From the NCBI GenBank assembly GCA_037178855.1, contig JASJZC010000006.1, forward strand, positions 1,426,001-1,490,000: DNA of 64,000 nt, written 5' to 3'. Made by a program: the position numbers and the translations under genes. Positions 34,001 to 45,300 of this stretch are shown piece by piece. The notes beneath the pieces were generated by a model. That model was not told the DNA's origin. It saw only the letters and a list, made by a program, of their open reading frames with translations, and did no database searches. Each line of letters opens with the position of its first letter. Within the stretch, counting starts at the first letter, position 1. Origin of the DNA: Oscheius sp. JU75. Its lineage: Eukaryota > Nematoda > Chromadorea > Rhabditida > Rhabditidae.

Positions 34001-35825
34001 GGAATATTGGTCGACAATCGAGTCACTGAATACTTTAACGATTTTTTCAAAGAATATGAGGATAACATGGATCCTTTCAAGAAAGTCCAAGGAATTTCAC
34101 CAGAGCTTTACGATAGATTGCGAGACAAATCCCCATGGATCAAAGTGAACTCCTGCAAACTAAGAAGCAGTCCAGATTATTTCAGGTTCTCAAAACCTAA
34201 AACAGTAAATGGTTTTCAGAGAGAAAAATGTACCTGCTAGTCCTGAAATAAGGCGCGTTTTCACTAATGGTATGAGACAAATAGCTTATATTGAGAAAGC
34301 TAACAAATGGAAATGGTACTTCGGTGTCTTCACTATTGCTCTTCTTATAATATGTCCTCTTTTTATGACTCCTATAACTGGTATTATGATATTTGCAGTA
34401 GTCGGGAGTGGTCTCTACTTTATAAACATGTTCTCGGAGAACCGAAAAGTAGGTGTTTATCTGTTTAAAAACTGAATAATATGTAGCATTTTGCTAAATT
34501 CGAAGCTGACGAACATAAAGAGATCAGTGTATTGCTATCTAGTCATGAGGTTGCAGTGAACAATGCAAAGCAATATGCGGCTAGATTGGATGAAGTCGAG
34601 GTTTGAATCAATGCTTGTACGTAGTATGTTTTATTGCAGAACTTTCAACGTAGGAAGAACAAGTACATAGCTGCTCTTCGAAAATTTATTCTTGGTCATT
34701 CTGCGACAAATGTTCACTTCACAGGCTGCAAGGATACAGTTGATGAATGCTTTGGCAAAAGTCAGATTTTGCCTGATTTGAAAAAGTTCCTGGATTGTTA
34801 CATCGTCACACACATAAAGCGTCATCTTGTGAGTTTTTGAACTAAACTTTCTAGTAATTTCAGGAAAACGAAACCGCGCTTTTTGAAGCTGATGTTCTCG
34901 ACCCGATTGTTTCTTTCGTTGTAACTATTGTGGCCGACATAAATAAGTTGATACCAGTAACTGAAAGATATACTGGAAAATATTATGAGCCGAGTCTTAA
35001 CAAATCTGAACTGTTAGCAGTTGTAAACGGACAACAGGTTCCCGCAGAAGTTGATGGCGACTTCAATTCGAAACTTCATGTCGTGCTTGGAAGAATCGTT
35101 GACGACATTGTAGAAACGAAGGGAGAACAGCTGTGCAATGAGGTAGGCATCAATTTTTCGGCGTTTTGGGTAGTAAACATACACTCGTAAGAGCTGATAT
35201 GCAAATCAGAACTCTTCATACGAACTACTTCATGTCAATTTTTAGTTTCTGGCTGTGAGACGGGCTTCATTGTCGACAGATATTCTCAGCAATGGTCCCG
35301 ACAAAGAGTTTCTTCAGAACAAGAGTTGTCAGTACAGTGCAGAGCGTCTGTTTCAAGATCAGAAATCGGATTTTATGAACGAAGATCTCCACAACATCTT
35401 CCTCAAAATGTGCTTCACGGAAACCAAGCCAGGGGTTTTGGCACACATGATCAAGTACAACTATCCTATGTCTGCCCATTCAGCATCCCTTCTCTTTAAA
35501 GGAGTCATCCATTTGTTCACCGAGCGTGGTTTCCTTTTCAACGTTTATAATTTTGTGCTTCTTCGGAATCTAAAACCTATATATAAATTTGAAGCCAAGA
35601 ACTTTGCAATACGTGGAAAAGCATTGAGAGTAACCATCCAGCTAAATGACAACTTGTTTACTATCACCCTTCCTGAAAAAAGTGGCGGTATCCAAAGGTT
35701 TGTCCGCTTGCTTTCCCTGCTAATATCTGTTTAGTGAAGCTTCGGGTCAATATCACAGTCTACGGAATGGCTGGGCAGATAACAATATCACAGTCTACGG
35801 AATGGCTGGGCAGATCAACGGCTGA
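25033..35825 (+). CDS. Giant SecA-like motor protein of eukaryotic architecture (about 3,180 aa)
   Basis: Exons in phase: 25033-25072, 25132-25265, 25305-25510, 25604-26104, 26135-26289, 26329-29794, 29956-32435, 32977-34185, 34220-34448, 34487-34600, 34640-34828, 34864-35142, 35246-35697, 35735-35825 (TGA). Start ATG 25033. Residues ~1-345 are helical; ~355-525 hold Gly-rich runs (GTDGKPGSDGTDGKPG, GGTGQGGQDGGNGAKG, GGAGGRNGLGGEGGKAG). A complete SecA-type ATPase begins near residue 1,502: Walker A INTGEGKS, DEAD-like VDESDSM (~1,609), FSGTLGSDEESRSL, SILVICQTIDSVENL, then STNLAGRGTDIIL (~1,987), GGLHVI and GRSARSGDPGSGQI. About 250 residues between VDESDSM and FSGT leave room for the preprotein-binding insertion. 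A membrane hairpin (ALLIICPLFM, GIMIFAVVGSGLYFI) lies at ~2,763-2,800, then a long C-terminal region. Known SecA drives polypeptide export by ATP hydrolysis; the role here is unknown. One base seems missing near 28,890. Introns argue against bacterial contamination. Confidence 0.85.
32633..32850. repeat. Imperfect inverted repeat (MITE-like) in a SecA-like gene intron
   Basis: About 35 bp at 32645-32675 (CACTCTCTGACCCGCAGAAT) pair with 32805-32845 (ACAAAAAATTTTGCGGGTCC and following GAGAGTG). It fills much of the 541-bp intron 32436-32976, the longest intron of the gene. Confidence 0.55.
35748..35815 (+). repeat. 35-bp tandem duplication in the last SecA-like exon
   Basis: CAATATCACAGTCTACGGAA...GCAGAT starts at 35748 and again at 35783. 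Because 35 is not a multiple of three, the two copies are read in different frames (QYHSLRNGWAD, then NITVYGMAGQING) before the stop at 35823. Confidence 0.85.
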
Positions 35826-35851
35826 TGAGGATGAACGGCATCTTGATTATT

Positions 35852-36445
35852 TTATCCACCTCCTCTGAAAGTTGGATCATTAAATTCAGATTTGTCCAGG
35901 AGCATCCAGACAATAGAAGGACAGAGAAACATTAAACTCACATAATTCTTCGTATAATATGCTGCCTATTCGAAGGTGGAAGACTTAGTGCACCACCCGG
36001 CCAGCGATCCTTTACCATCTCCACTAATCCTGGAGGCTCTTCATTGGTCAAAATGATGAGACAAGCCGTTTCAAGACTCGGACTTCTTAGGAATAGTACG
36101 ATGTTCTAAATAGCTAGACTGCTTATATCAAGTACTCACGCCTGTAGTTCCAGCTTCCACACACTGGTAAGTCATTGCGTTCATGTAGAACAGTTGTGCT
36201 TTGCCATGAAGATCCGGTTTTTTTTTGGAATTTTTTTTGGAGAAGAAATTGTGACCGGGGGTGAATCCAAGTATTTCGCATTCCCTCTGGCGTGTGGTGT
36301 AAGCGCTCGTCTCTGTCGCATATATCCAGAATTGACAGGCTGGTGTGATGAAAAATGTCGTAGGACTTTTGCTTATCAACCAGCATCCGTTGCGCAGACG
36401 AAATCGGCCATTGAAGTTGGCAAATAAGAGATAATGTAAGAATCC
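35852..36445 (-). CDS. Small gene of unknown function, tail to tail with the SecA-like gene
   Basis: Minus-strand exons 36445-36140, 36105-35942 and 35864-35852 (TAA) join in phase; an upstream exon must exist because no ATG is available. The protein has a cysteine-bearing ordered region (NGCWLISKSPTTFFITPACQ, RECEILGFTPGHNFF, NAMTYQCVEAG) and a tail with EEPPGLVEMVKDRWPGG. I recognise no family. Its stop is only 26 bp from the stop of the SecA-like gene. It lies just 3' of the clec F remnant on the same strand, but does not look like a lectin domain. Confidence 0.5.
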
Positions 36446-36587
36446 CTGAATTTACATAAACTATTTTTGAAAGAAATGAAAAGGATATTTTAGAGATCTC
36501 AGCGTAAAGTTTCAGAGTGAAATGTTGCTAGAAGAGCAGAATCTGATAATACTGCGGAAAGTCCAAGATCCGTCCAAGCTTATGCAT

Positions 36588-37258
36588 TACTTACTTATAG
36601 AAGTCCTACTAGCACTTGGTTATAATCTTATTGAGGATATCCTGTAGCAGATAGTTCGCTAACAAAATAAAGCTCATCAGAATTGTGAATCGAAGCTAAG
36701 TGTCCTCCAGAGCCCTCTACGCAATTGACCTCAGCGTCTGCATGAGTATTATGACTTCCAGTGAACGTTCTATAGCAAAAGTTTGTCTCGTTGAAGTAGG
36801 TCCAGCGAGTCTCGCAAAGTGCTGAAGACTTTCAGTGGCAACTTAGTAACTAACCATGTCGAGGGGTTGGATAGATAGTCTGAGAGACTGGATCGGTCAT
36901 GCATATGTATAGGAGCTTGGTAGAGCAGTTTGGGTTTCTGAAGTTGGTCTCTGTCTCTCTTTCAGTCTGTCAACCTACCCCCACAGATTGGTTCCTCCCT
37001 GAATAACAGCACACTGTCCTCTTTGAGATTGTCCCGGTGCCCAGTTACTATAGGCATTTGCTGTTCCATCTATCCACGTCCAGACTCCAGCCCCCTGCAC
37101 CAAACTGTTCAGCCCAATATAGTAAGATTTCCCTGATTCCACTCGATACAAACTTCCAACGAACGAATTGATAAATCCGTTTTCGATAGTAGCGAGGAAG
37201 CCTCCGTCTCTGTTGCAGTAGGTCATTGCTCCGGGTGTCTGTAGAGACTTTGAAGCAT
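36588..37258 (-). pseudogene. Broken C-type lectin gene (clec copy F)
   Basis: The minus strand has an exon 2 like copy B (CNRDGGFLATIENGF, YYIGLNSLVQG, WTWIDGTANAYSNWAPG) and the start of domain 2 (CETRWTYFNETNFCYRTF, GGHLASIHNSDELYFVS). An 11-base deletion just after CFKVSTDT shifts the frame, a stop interrupts domain 2 near 36633, and the signal-peptide exon is replaced by unrelated sequence. The gene is dead. Confidence 0.75.
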
Positions 37259-37420
37259 CTAAGAATTTGTAAATACCCAGCTGGATAACTTTCTTACCTG
37301 TTGAAAGCCTTCTGAACTCTCAGAAGAATTAAACTGAGATGGAACACCGTTTTCTTACACCAACTTTGCATTGACACTGTCTCTCAAGGCAGACAGTGTA
37401 TGAGAGTCCAAAAAGAAACA

Positions 37421-37600
37421 GCATGTTCAACAAAATCTTGCTACCGAACTTTCACTATCAGTCCCAAAAACCATGGTGATGTTGAAGTGTGCCGAGAGTA
37501 TTGGCGGTCATCTGACTTCGATTCATTCTTGCGAGGAGAACTATTTTGCCAGCCAGGGTGCGCCATTGCCCGGATACAACTGGATTTGTATATCTACTGA
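37421..37600 (+). pseudogene. C-type lectin domain fragment
   Basis: Plus-strand pieces in two frames read KSCYRTFTISPKNHGD and GGHLTSIHSCEENYFASQ, then GAPLPGYNW. This is the middle of a clec domain 2 with a frameshift and no gene around it. Confidence 0.6.
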
Positions 37601-37753
37601 GGTATCAGTCTGTTTTCAAGTAAAATCGGAGCCGACGCTTATCAAGAAGGTTTATCGAACTGTCGTAAACTGACTATGCTTCTTGAGAAAGGAAATAAAG
37701 AGAGCCGTGAGCTGATTATGGGCTCCATTCCCGAAACATCAAGTAAAATCGTA

Positions 37754-38795
37754 ATGCTGAAACTTTGGATCCTTCTGTTTATAACAACCCACACAGTTCT
37801 TTCACAACAATGCCAACCCGGATACTATCTGGATCCCAAGATCAACACGTAAGCTAATAACTGTATTCTTTTTACAACCTTCAGCTGCTTCAAAATCTCG
37901 ACAGACGTTCAAAACTATGTCGGGGCCATCGTGTCCTGTAATAGGGACGGGGGCTTTTTGGCTACTGTGGGAAATGGCTTTGTAAACTCTTTTGTTGGGG
38001 GTCTGCTAACTTCGGAGAAATCTTACTATATTGGACTCAACAGTTTGATGCAGAGTGACTGGACGTGGGTAGATGGGACAGCATATGCCTATAGTAACTG
38101 GGCGCCGGGACAGTCTCAAAGCGGACAGTGTGCTGCTATTCAGGGAGGAACGAATCTGTGGAGGTAGGTTGAGAGACAGGAAGACTGTGGCTGGATTACC
38201 AAGTTTAGAAACCCAAACTGTTCTACCAAGCTCCCATACATTTGCATGACCGATCCAGTCTCTCAGACTATCCAGTCAACTCCTCGGCACGGTTTGTTGA
38301 CTATATTACTGTTAAAGATATTCTTCAGCTCTCTGCGAGACTGGCTGGACATACTTCAACAAAACCGATTCTTGTTACAGAACATTCATTGGATCTCGAA
38401 CCAATTTTGCAGATGCTGAAGCGACCTGCGTTGAGGGCGCCGGCGGTCATTTGGCCTCTATTCACAGCTCTGAAGAGATCTATTTTGTCAGTGAACTGTC
38501 AGGAACAGGGATGGCCCAGGACTGGTCAAACCAAGTTATTATTGGACATCTTTTTCTGAATAATGCATGGTCTTGGACTGATGGGACTCCTTTCGACTAT
38601 CAGATTTGGGCACCGCTTGCGCCGTGGGCTGGGCAAAACTATGGATATGTAAATCAGATGAAGCAGTAACAAGTTATGGGATTTTAGCTTTTTGTAGACG
38701 AGTGGACGGGAGCCCAGGACTATAAGTACAAATTTGACAATAATGTGGAGACAGCTTTTCGTGCTTTCGTCTGCAAAAAACCTTCTCTGCCGTAA
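37754..38795 (+). CDS. Secreted protein with two C-type lectin domains (clec copy E)
   Basis: Exons 37754-37848, 37885-38163, 38209-38291, 38329-38648 and 38688-38795 (TAA) join in phase, about 298 residues. Signal peptide MLKLWILLFITTHTVLS. Domain 1: CNRDGGFLATVGNGF, YYIGLNSLMQSDWTWVDG. Domain 2: CYRTFIGSR-type start, GGHLASIHSSEEIYFVS, WSWTDGTPFDYQIWAP, last exon LFVDEWTGAQDYKYKF ... RAFVCKKPSLP. Domain 1 is close to copies A/C and domain 2 to B/C. A Gly-to-Arg change at the exon 2/3 border (NLWR) is the only oddity. It faces away from the broken copy F, repeating the head-to-head layout of A/B and C/D. Confidence 0.83.
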
Positions 38796-38942
38796 TAATA
38801 AAAGCTTCGTTTTCGTTTTACAGTTTCGTGAAGGGATCCGACTCTCTCTCTCTCTCCCTTTCCTTTCAGGGCCATCACGTTTATCTATGGGCTCTTTTTC
38901 TCTCTCTCCATACAGTCGACTACTTCTTCTTGTGTCCCCCTC

Positions 38943-39151
38943 TTTTGCGACTATCAGATTTGGGCACCGCGTGAGCCCCAGGCAGGGCATAACTATGGAT
39001 TTGTAAGTCCGATGAAGTAGTGAGAAGTTATGGGATTTTAGTTTTTTCCAGACGAGCAAACGGGAAGCCAAGGCTACAGGTACAAATTTGACAATACTGA
39101 TTCGACTACTACTTTGCGAGCCTTTATCTGCAAGAAGCCTTCTTTACCTTG
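38943..39151 (+). pseudogene. 3' remnant of a C-type lectin gene
   Basis: After a CT-repeat tract the plus strand reads DYQIWAPREPQAGHNYGF, a donor, then a terminal exon (FDNTDSTTTLRAFICKKPS, stop at 39149-39151). No upstream domain is attached. Confidence 0.65.
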
Positions 39152-39429
39152 ATAGTAAAAGCTTACCAGCCGGCTCCGCCGTCTGACGACACCGTTGCTG
39201 GTCATCTATTTTCCGTGCTTTTTGTAAACGCCGTTTCTTGAGTTGGGAAAGAGTGGGTGGTTGAAAAACGCTTGTGAGTTCAGCTTTCCACTCCCCTAAT
39301 CGCATTGGATATTAGAAGAACTCGCACATACCGTCTAGGTGGTCAAATTCCTTTTCTCGAGTAGCGATTGGTTACCAGATCGGTTTTCCGCCCATACCGC
39401 CTCACTAAGAAAGCCTGGCTCTTATCCGT

Positions 39430-39511
39430 AGCACCACGGTGGATAAAGTCTTGACACGAAATTGTCACTATTGTGTTTTACTGTCACAGACTGTCTATCC
39501 ACCGTGGTGCT
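39430..39511. repeat. 82-bp palindromic element
   Basis: Ends AGCACCACGGTGGATA and TATCCACCGTGGTGCT are perfect inverted repeats; the interior has GTCTTGACACG / GTCACAGACTGTC. A half copy (GTGTCAAGACTGTCTATTCA, then TGTGGTGCT) lies at 40887-40925. Confidence 0.75.
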
Positions 39512-39948
39512 TATAATCGCTTGTCAGTATAGATTTTTAATTCTTGCAACAGAGCTAGTTGGAGAAATTTCTGATACAAGGATTGTGGCCTACAATATCC
39601 TCAACTGTTCGAAAGTTTGGTATACAGAACGTAGTGTTTTTGGTAAATCTAGATCTCCGTTTACTGCAGACAACACTTTTGTCAGGGGCGAGTATACTCA
39701 CTAAAACATAGAATACAGAGACAAAGACCGAGACAGAGATTAAAACAAAGACAGAGTCAGCTACTCTTTCTCCCTCTCCCAAATCTACCTCAGCCACTTC
39801 CTAAGCTTAGCCAACTTTTATTTGGATCCTTGTTTAGGGCTTTAGTCCTTGTCATCTCGTATCTTCTCATTTCTTCCCGTAATACAGAAGCTGCCCACGA
39901 GGCTGGTAGTAGCCACAGCTCCCGTCCAGGTCGTTTAACTTTTTGTTT

Positions 39949-40063
39949 CAGGACTTGGTTATACATTGGAACTCTTTGGAAACATAAATAGTGATAGAAA
40001 AAATAGTTACTGTTTCCAAACAGTTCCAGTGTATAACCAAATCCTGAAACAAAAAGATGTTCT
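39949..40063. repeat. Palindrome with arms of about 42 bp
   Basis: TTTTTGTTTCAGGACTTGGT...GGAACTCTTTGGAAACA is inverted at 40013-40063 (TGTTTCCAAACAGTTCCAGT ... CCTGAAACAAAAAG). Both tips contain TGTTTCA, facing each other. It explains the minus-strand frame seen there. Confidence 0.75.
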
Positions 40064-40308
40064 CTGTTTGTTGGCCATCCAAAAACTTGCACATACTTTG
40101 GAACAAATAAGAAAGTTTCTCATTTTATGAAGGAAGACTGACCATCCAATCATTACAGCTAAGGATACAACCAAGTGTTGAAAGGAAATGTGCTCGTGTA
40201 ATCGGATTATGATAGAAGCACATTTCGCTAGCTTTTATGTTTCTTTCATTACATAAATGTGGAGAAGCTTCTAGGCTTGTGTTCGAAATCTCTTTCGGCT
40301 GCGAAAAG

Positions 40309-43300
40309 TCATTTAATTCCTCTCCAGTGAAGGTACTCTGCCGTCTCTCTGTCTCCCTCAATCAGTTGAAACCTCCACTTGAAAAACTGGACAATCTGTC
40401 CAACGGCGAACTGGTTTTCACTGAAAAATGGAGGTGTTTCCACTTTGAATCGACCTTTTTCGGGTACAAAAAATGTTTTTCAGCGAGACAGGAGAAATCT
40501 ATTTTTTACCCGAAATTTTATAGGGAAGTTACCTAAATGTACTGGCATCGACCCCAGCCAAGAAGGACCGTCCAACTGCCCATTTTCTTTGTTTACCAGC
40601 CTCGGTGATGTCGACTTTTTTCGTGTTGACATGATAAGTTAGTAGAAAGCCGTGACCGGAGAGCTGGATAGGTGGGTCGAGCTGGAAATGGTCATTTATA
40701 TTTTTTATATTTATCCGTCAGTTCAACATAAAATCAACAGAACCCTGTTTTGCTAGGAAACTGTTTTTCTTGAAAGAAAACAAAAAAAAAATACTATTGG
40801 GGAAGAAGGTTTAGTATTTTTTTTGTTCATTTAATAGGAAGCCGAAAGTTGTACCTCCAACAGATCCCCGTTTCGTGTGACAGTGACAGTTTGGTGTCAA
40901 GACTGTCTATTCAATGTGGTGCTACAAATAATCTTCTTTTTTTGGATAAGAAACCGACTCCAAAACATCCAAAAGTTTCTTTTCTAGTCTTATAGGCAAA
41001 CTAAAACATTCTGATTATGGATGAACGAGGAAGCTTTTTTTTTTGCTTCATCATAATTTCCGTCAGACTGGGTATTTTGAACGCAATGTGGCTAAGATAG
41101 ACACCCTATAACACTACAAAAATTCTGCTTGGGTTTTTCAACTCACAATTTCTTCACTGTTCGTTCCGCTTTCATGTGTTTTAGGACATGTCTACGATTA
41201 GAAAGGTGAGTCTGATCGAGAGTTATATATGGCTTTGAAAAACTACTAAAGTGCCAGATAAAACATTCCGAAAATAGTTGTTCTTCTGCCCAAACAATCT
41301 CTCTAGTCCCACCCGTACCATTCTGGCATAGAACCTCAGTACATTCGGAGCCCTCTCGAATGTGAGAGGAGGTGGTCCATGCATTAAAACCTGAAACATA
41401 TTTTTTTCAAAAGAAAATACCAAATTTACATCGTTGGTACAGTTCCTGAAGTCAATTTCTCCATACTGTTGGGTCATAAATTCTCGGGTCGGCTCTCCAC
41501 AGCACTCGTACACAAACATGGGACGAGAGAAGACATCGATCCAGACCCCAGGACGGATATCCCAGCTATGGTAGTGGCGATGGATCCCGTCTGAAAATAA
41601 TAATTTTGGTGGCAGTGCCATGAACCTATAAGGATTCCTTGAAATATTATACTTTTTGAAGTCTTGGAGACTTTGATGAGAACTGGCTCCAGTGTGACTA
41701 AAGTCTTGGAAATTGTATAGCTCGTGCCAAACTTCCACCTTACGCACTTTCAGTTACGGGAAATTGCGTATGCACTTTTGTATTGCTGCTATTTCAAATG
41801 TGGTGGGAAGAGAGGGAGAGCTAGTAAAACAGTTTTTATTACCCCTAACAATCGGATCATTACTGGCTCCTGTGTGAGTGAAGTTTCTGAGACTGTCTGA
41901 AACATTTTCTTATTTTGTAGCTTTTGAGACCACCACAAAGTGCTCCAACAACTTTTCAGAAACTCAGATGAAGAAAAACTGAAAACTAGCTAGCAGATAA
42001 AAACTTCTATACAGTTTGAAACACATGGATTTCGAAAGAAAGAACAGTACCGAACGGAAAAAGAGAAGAATTCTCTGTATATGGTATAATATTTCTACCA
42101 GCAAATACAGAATCACTAAGAGAGAACTAATACAAAAAATCAAAAGATTGTGTTTTATAAGTATCCTTTGGAACAAAACCCAAATTCAATAGCTAGTCTG
42201 TCAGAAACCCCCAAAAGTACCTTGTTCCACCGGCTTGGGAAGATGTATCCTCCTCAAGAAGAGCTGTCCCTCGTACTCTTTGGTTTCCTCGGTGAGAGAG
42301 ACAGTGTCATCCACTGTGAAGACAGTAATCTTGAAGATTCTCTTCAGTCGACAGCCATGGAAATCATTCGAGCCGTCCAGCCAACAGCACCGGAAATGGA
42401 GCAGTGGTGGTCGAGGGATGAAGTGGCGCTGGAATTTGGCAGTTTTTTCGTCATGAATCGCCATGTATCAATTTTTGTTATTTTCAGTTAGTTATACCGA
42501 AAAAATGAAACATTTCTTCTACTATCTAAAGCGCGATGGTTTCTGTGGAGAACTTTGTTTATTTGTTTGTTCGTGGCCACGAAACAGAAGCGAACCAGTT
42601 AGTTGTGTAGAAGTTTTGTTATTCAAAAACTGTTATTTCCTAGATTGGTTGGCAAGTCAACTTTGGATGCGCTTTTTAACTTGGTTTTTGTCCCAATGAA
42701 GCCACTGGGAGACATTTTCGAGTACAAACGGATAGTAGAGATGTTTTTTTTTCAATACACGGCGAAAAAACTGACAGACCTAAAGCATGTGTTCGTTCAG
42801 TCATTTTCCAACGAATTATACGAGATCAACTTTTAGTCTGACAACTTTGAAGGCAAAACTATAAAACCATCATTTTTCAGTGTACAGGTAGGAACTGATC
42901 CAGCTGTCGACAACTCACAATTTTGATTACTACAGTTATGTTGCGAACGAGGGAGCAACCCAAGGAAGATTGAACTTGATCACTAAACCATTTTTTTCAT
43001 GTATAGTTGAAACAGGTTTTCTATAAGTCGCATCATTTTTCGTAATGCAATTTCTTTTTTGTTAACAAAAATGTAATTCAAAAAACCAATTTCTTACAGG
43101 AACAGTCTCTTTCTCCACCCTGTCCCTCTCTCTGGGTCTCCGTCTCACAGTCCACGGATCTTCCGGATGTGCTTCCGGCTCGTTCAACTTCGTCCCATGC
43201 TCTTCCAAAAACTTCTAAACTTTGAATTTTTTTATTGCTCCAGTGTCCCCTACCCTAGTGAAATCATCACATGAGGTGATTCGGTACCTCCTGCCGAAAA

Positions 43301-44303
43301 TTTCCACGTCAATCCCGAGATTGAGGTCCCGCCAATGGAGATACGGGCCGCCGAGACGATTCATGGAGGGGACCTTCTGGTGGCGGAAGATTCTGCCCTG
43401 GAAATATTTTTATGGCATGGTACCATCCAGGACACAACGCTGCGCAAGTCTAGAGAAAATCTTATATGGAAAATGTGAAACCAAAAACTGTTGAAGTCAG
43501 TATATTGGTCCATTTGATTGGCCAATCAAGTAGACATAGAATATAGGTAAAGTGGTAAAGTTTTGGTAGCAATAACAAATTCTGGCAAGTTTTCAATTTA
43601 GGTCAATCAGATCGTATCTAGGGCAATAACCATCACGTCATTGTTTATACAACAACCGCTTTCCTATAACAAGGTGAAACCAAAAATAAAAGCAGAGGGA
43701 GAACTATTCGATGGATTTCGAAACAAAATGACTCGACAAAAGTCTACTGTATTTAGGAATCACTTACCGTCCATCCACCGAGCAAAATTCTAAGAAAGAC
43801 ATTTTATGCCTCTGCGAGCCTGACCAGACCATTTCGGCCAGATTTGCGGTACCTGCTACTACGTGAAGCCAAAAATGTATTGTGAGACTAGCATGTAGGC
43901 ATTCTCTTCTAAACCAGGACGAGGTATTTATTGAAAGGGCGAAACATAAAAGTCGAAAGTTACATTCGTATCCTAAATAGGACAACTTACTGACCTGTGG
44001 AAGACCACTATTATCCACTTGTGGCTCGAAAAGAGAAATAGTGTCGTCTGCAAGATGATAATAGAGCTTGAAGGATCTGGAACAACGAGTGTCAACTCCG
44101 TACCGTATCAGTCGTGAGGAAACGTTCTCTCTCATACTGTCTCGACTGTCAGACAAGTTTCCCTCCCCTACCGTCTCATCTTTCAAACAAATTCTCACCG
44201 AATTCGATGAATCTCTTCTTCCCAGCCATCCTCTTCCGTGTAGCAGCTGAAGCAGAGAGCTGACGTGTCCCAGGCTTCCAAGGAATGGAATAGCTCTCCT
44301 TTA
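40309..44303 (-). CDS. efhc-1: EFHC1/myoclonin homologue with three DM10 domains
   Basis: Minus-strand exons in phase: 44303-44199, 44076-43995, 43397-43254, 43214-43098, 42428-42221, 41697-41653, 41590-41430, 41390-41319, 40681-40533, 40420-40309 (TGA). Together they give about 397 residues; the extreme N-terminus lies upstream (a candidate ATG is at 44574) and is unresolved. DM10-1: ALCFSCYTEED, KLYYHLADDTISLFEP, GRIFRHQKVP, DLNLGIDVEIFGRRY, CDDFTR. DM10-2: LHFRCCWLDG, ITVFTVDDTVSL, LFLRRIHLPKP, HSWDIRPGVWIDVFSRPMFV. DM10-3: NVLRFYARM, GFLLTYHVNTKKVDI, FAVGQIVQFFKWRFQLIEGD. Order and spacing match EFHC1/2, which bind microtubules in cilia. No EF-hand follows DM10-3; the protein stops about 15 residues later. 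Introns of 600 bp alternate with 39-bp ones. Confidence 0.85.
44090..44190. repeat. Degenerate 'CCGTACCGTCTC' unit inside an efhc-1 intron
   Basis: CCGTACCGTATCAGTCGTGA, then CATACTGTCTCGACTGTCAG, then CCTACCGTCTCATC. These are the same unit as in the arrays at 48.1 and 50.3 kb. Confidence 0.5.
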
Positions 44304-45300
44304 CTGAAAAAAGCTGTTTGTCCTTCTGTCTCTCCGTCCGTACCACTGTCCAGGAACAAAGCTGCTCTGCCTCGGAAAACTCCCATAACTCTCTTCTTCC
44401 GGCTCCCGAATGAACATTTCCCCATTTTTGTAAAACAGTTTTTGGGGGCGGTTTGGCGGCTAAAATATACTTTTTTTGCGAATTCTTTTGGGTCAAAAGC
44501 ACCCTTGGATCACTGCCAAACCGTTCCAGAAGATCTTCAGTAGGGATGTCTTGGAGGTGCTCACTGCAGAAGGACATTGTTTTCCCTGTATTACAATAAT
44601 AACAGAACAACAAGTAAAAATTGTTTGTAGACCAAAAGACTGTTTCTTGCTACCATTATCTTATGAAAAGTCAGCCATCGAATCAGTGTATTTGCGAGAA
44701 AAGGTTGGAATACATTGGAATGTTGTAACAGTGAAACTTATCATCAAGGGCGGGGGTCAGTACAACAGTGGCAGTATTTTTCTTAGGAAAAGAGGGTATA
44801 AGAGGAGGTGCTGAAACACGAAAAAGTTAGTCACTTCAAAGAGTAATGCACGTGCAGCAGTACTTTTGCTGGGAACTGGAAACATGAAAAAGTGTCATAT
44901 GCTTTGTCCAATGAATCTTCAGTTTTTTTATAGAATGAACCAGCAACTCGGAGTATGGTACAGTTTCATAGTCTACTTTTTTCTGAAATCAAAAAACTTC
45001 CTATTATTAGTATTTTGCTAGGAAGGATGATGAGAGAGGACGTTGAATCATGGTGGTCAGCACTTTTTCGAAGAAACAGGATCCAAAATAGAGCAGTTTC
45101 TGGATAAGACTTAGATATATTGGAAGGCTGAACATTGAGAACTAGTTTCAGACAATTAAATTTCTCAAAAAATGTTCTTCATTTATATTGATCATTTTTC
45201 AAGCTCTATAGAATCACTCTATCACTGACAGATAATCTTTTCGTACTATACGTAAATGATGAAACACAGAAGCCTAATGCAAGAAAATGTAAGTTTAAAA

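Noticed and set aside
25033..35825. Bacterial or endosymbiont contamination as the source of the SecA-like sequence
   Set aside because: Thirteen spliceosomal introns with nematode-type signals interrupt it, and flanking sequence is of the same kind as the rest of the window.
39790..40092. 100-residue minus-strand frame considered as the efhc-1 C-terminus
   Set aside because: It runs through a palindrome, and the true last DM10 exon was found at 40309-40420.
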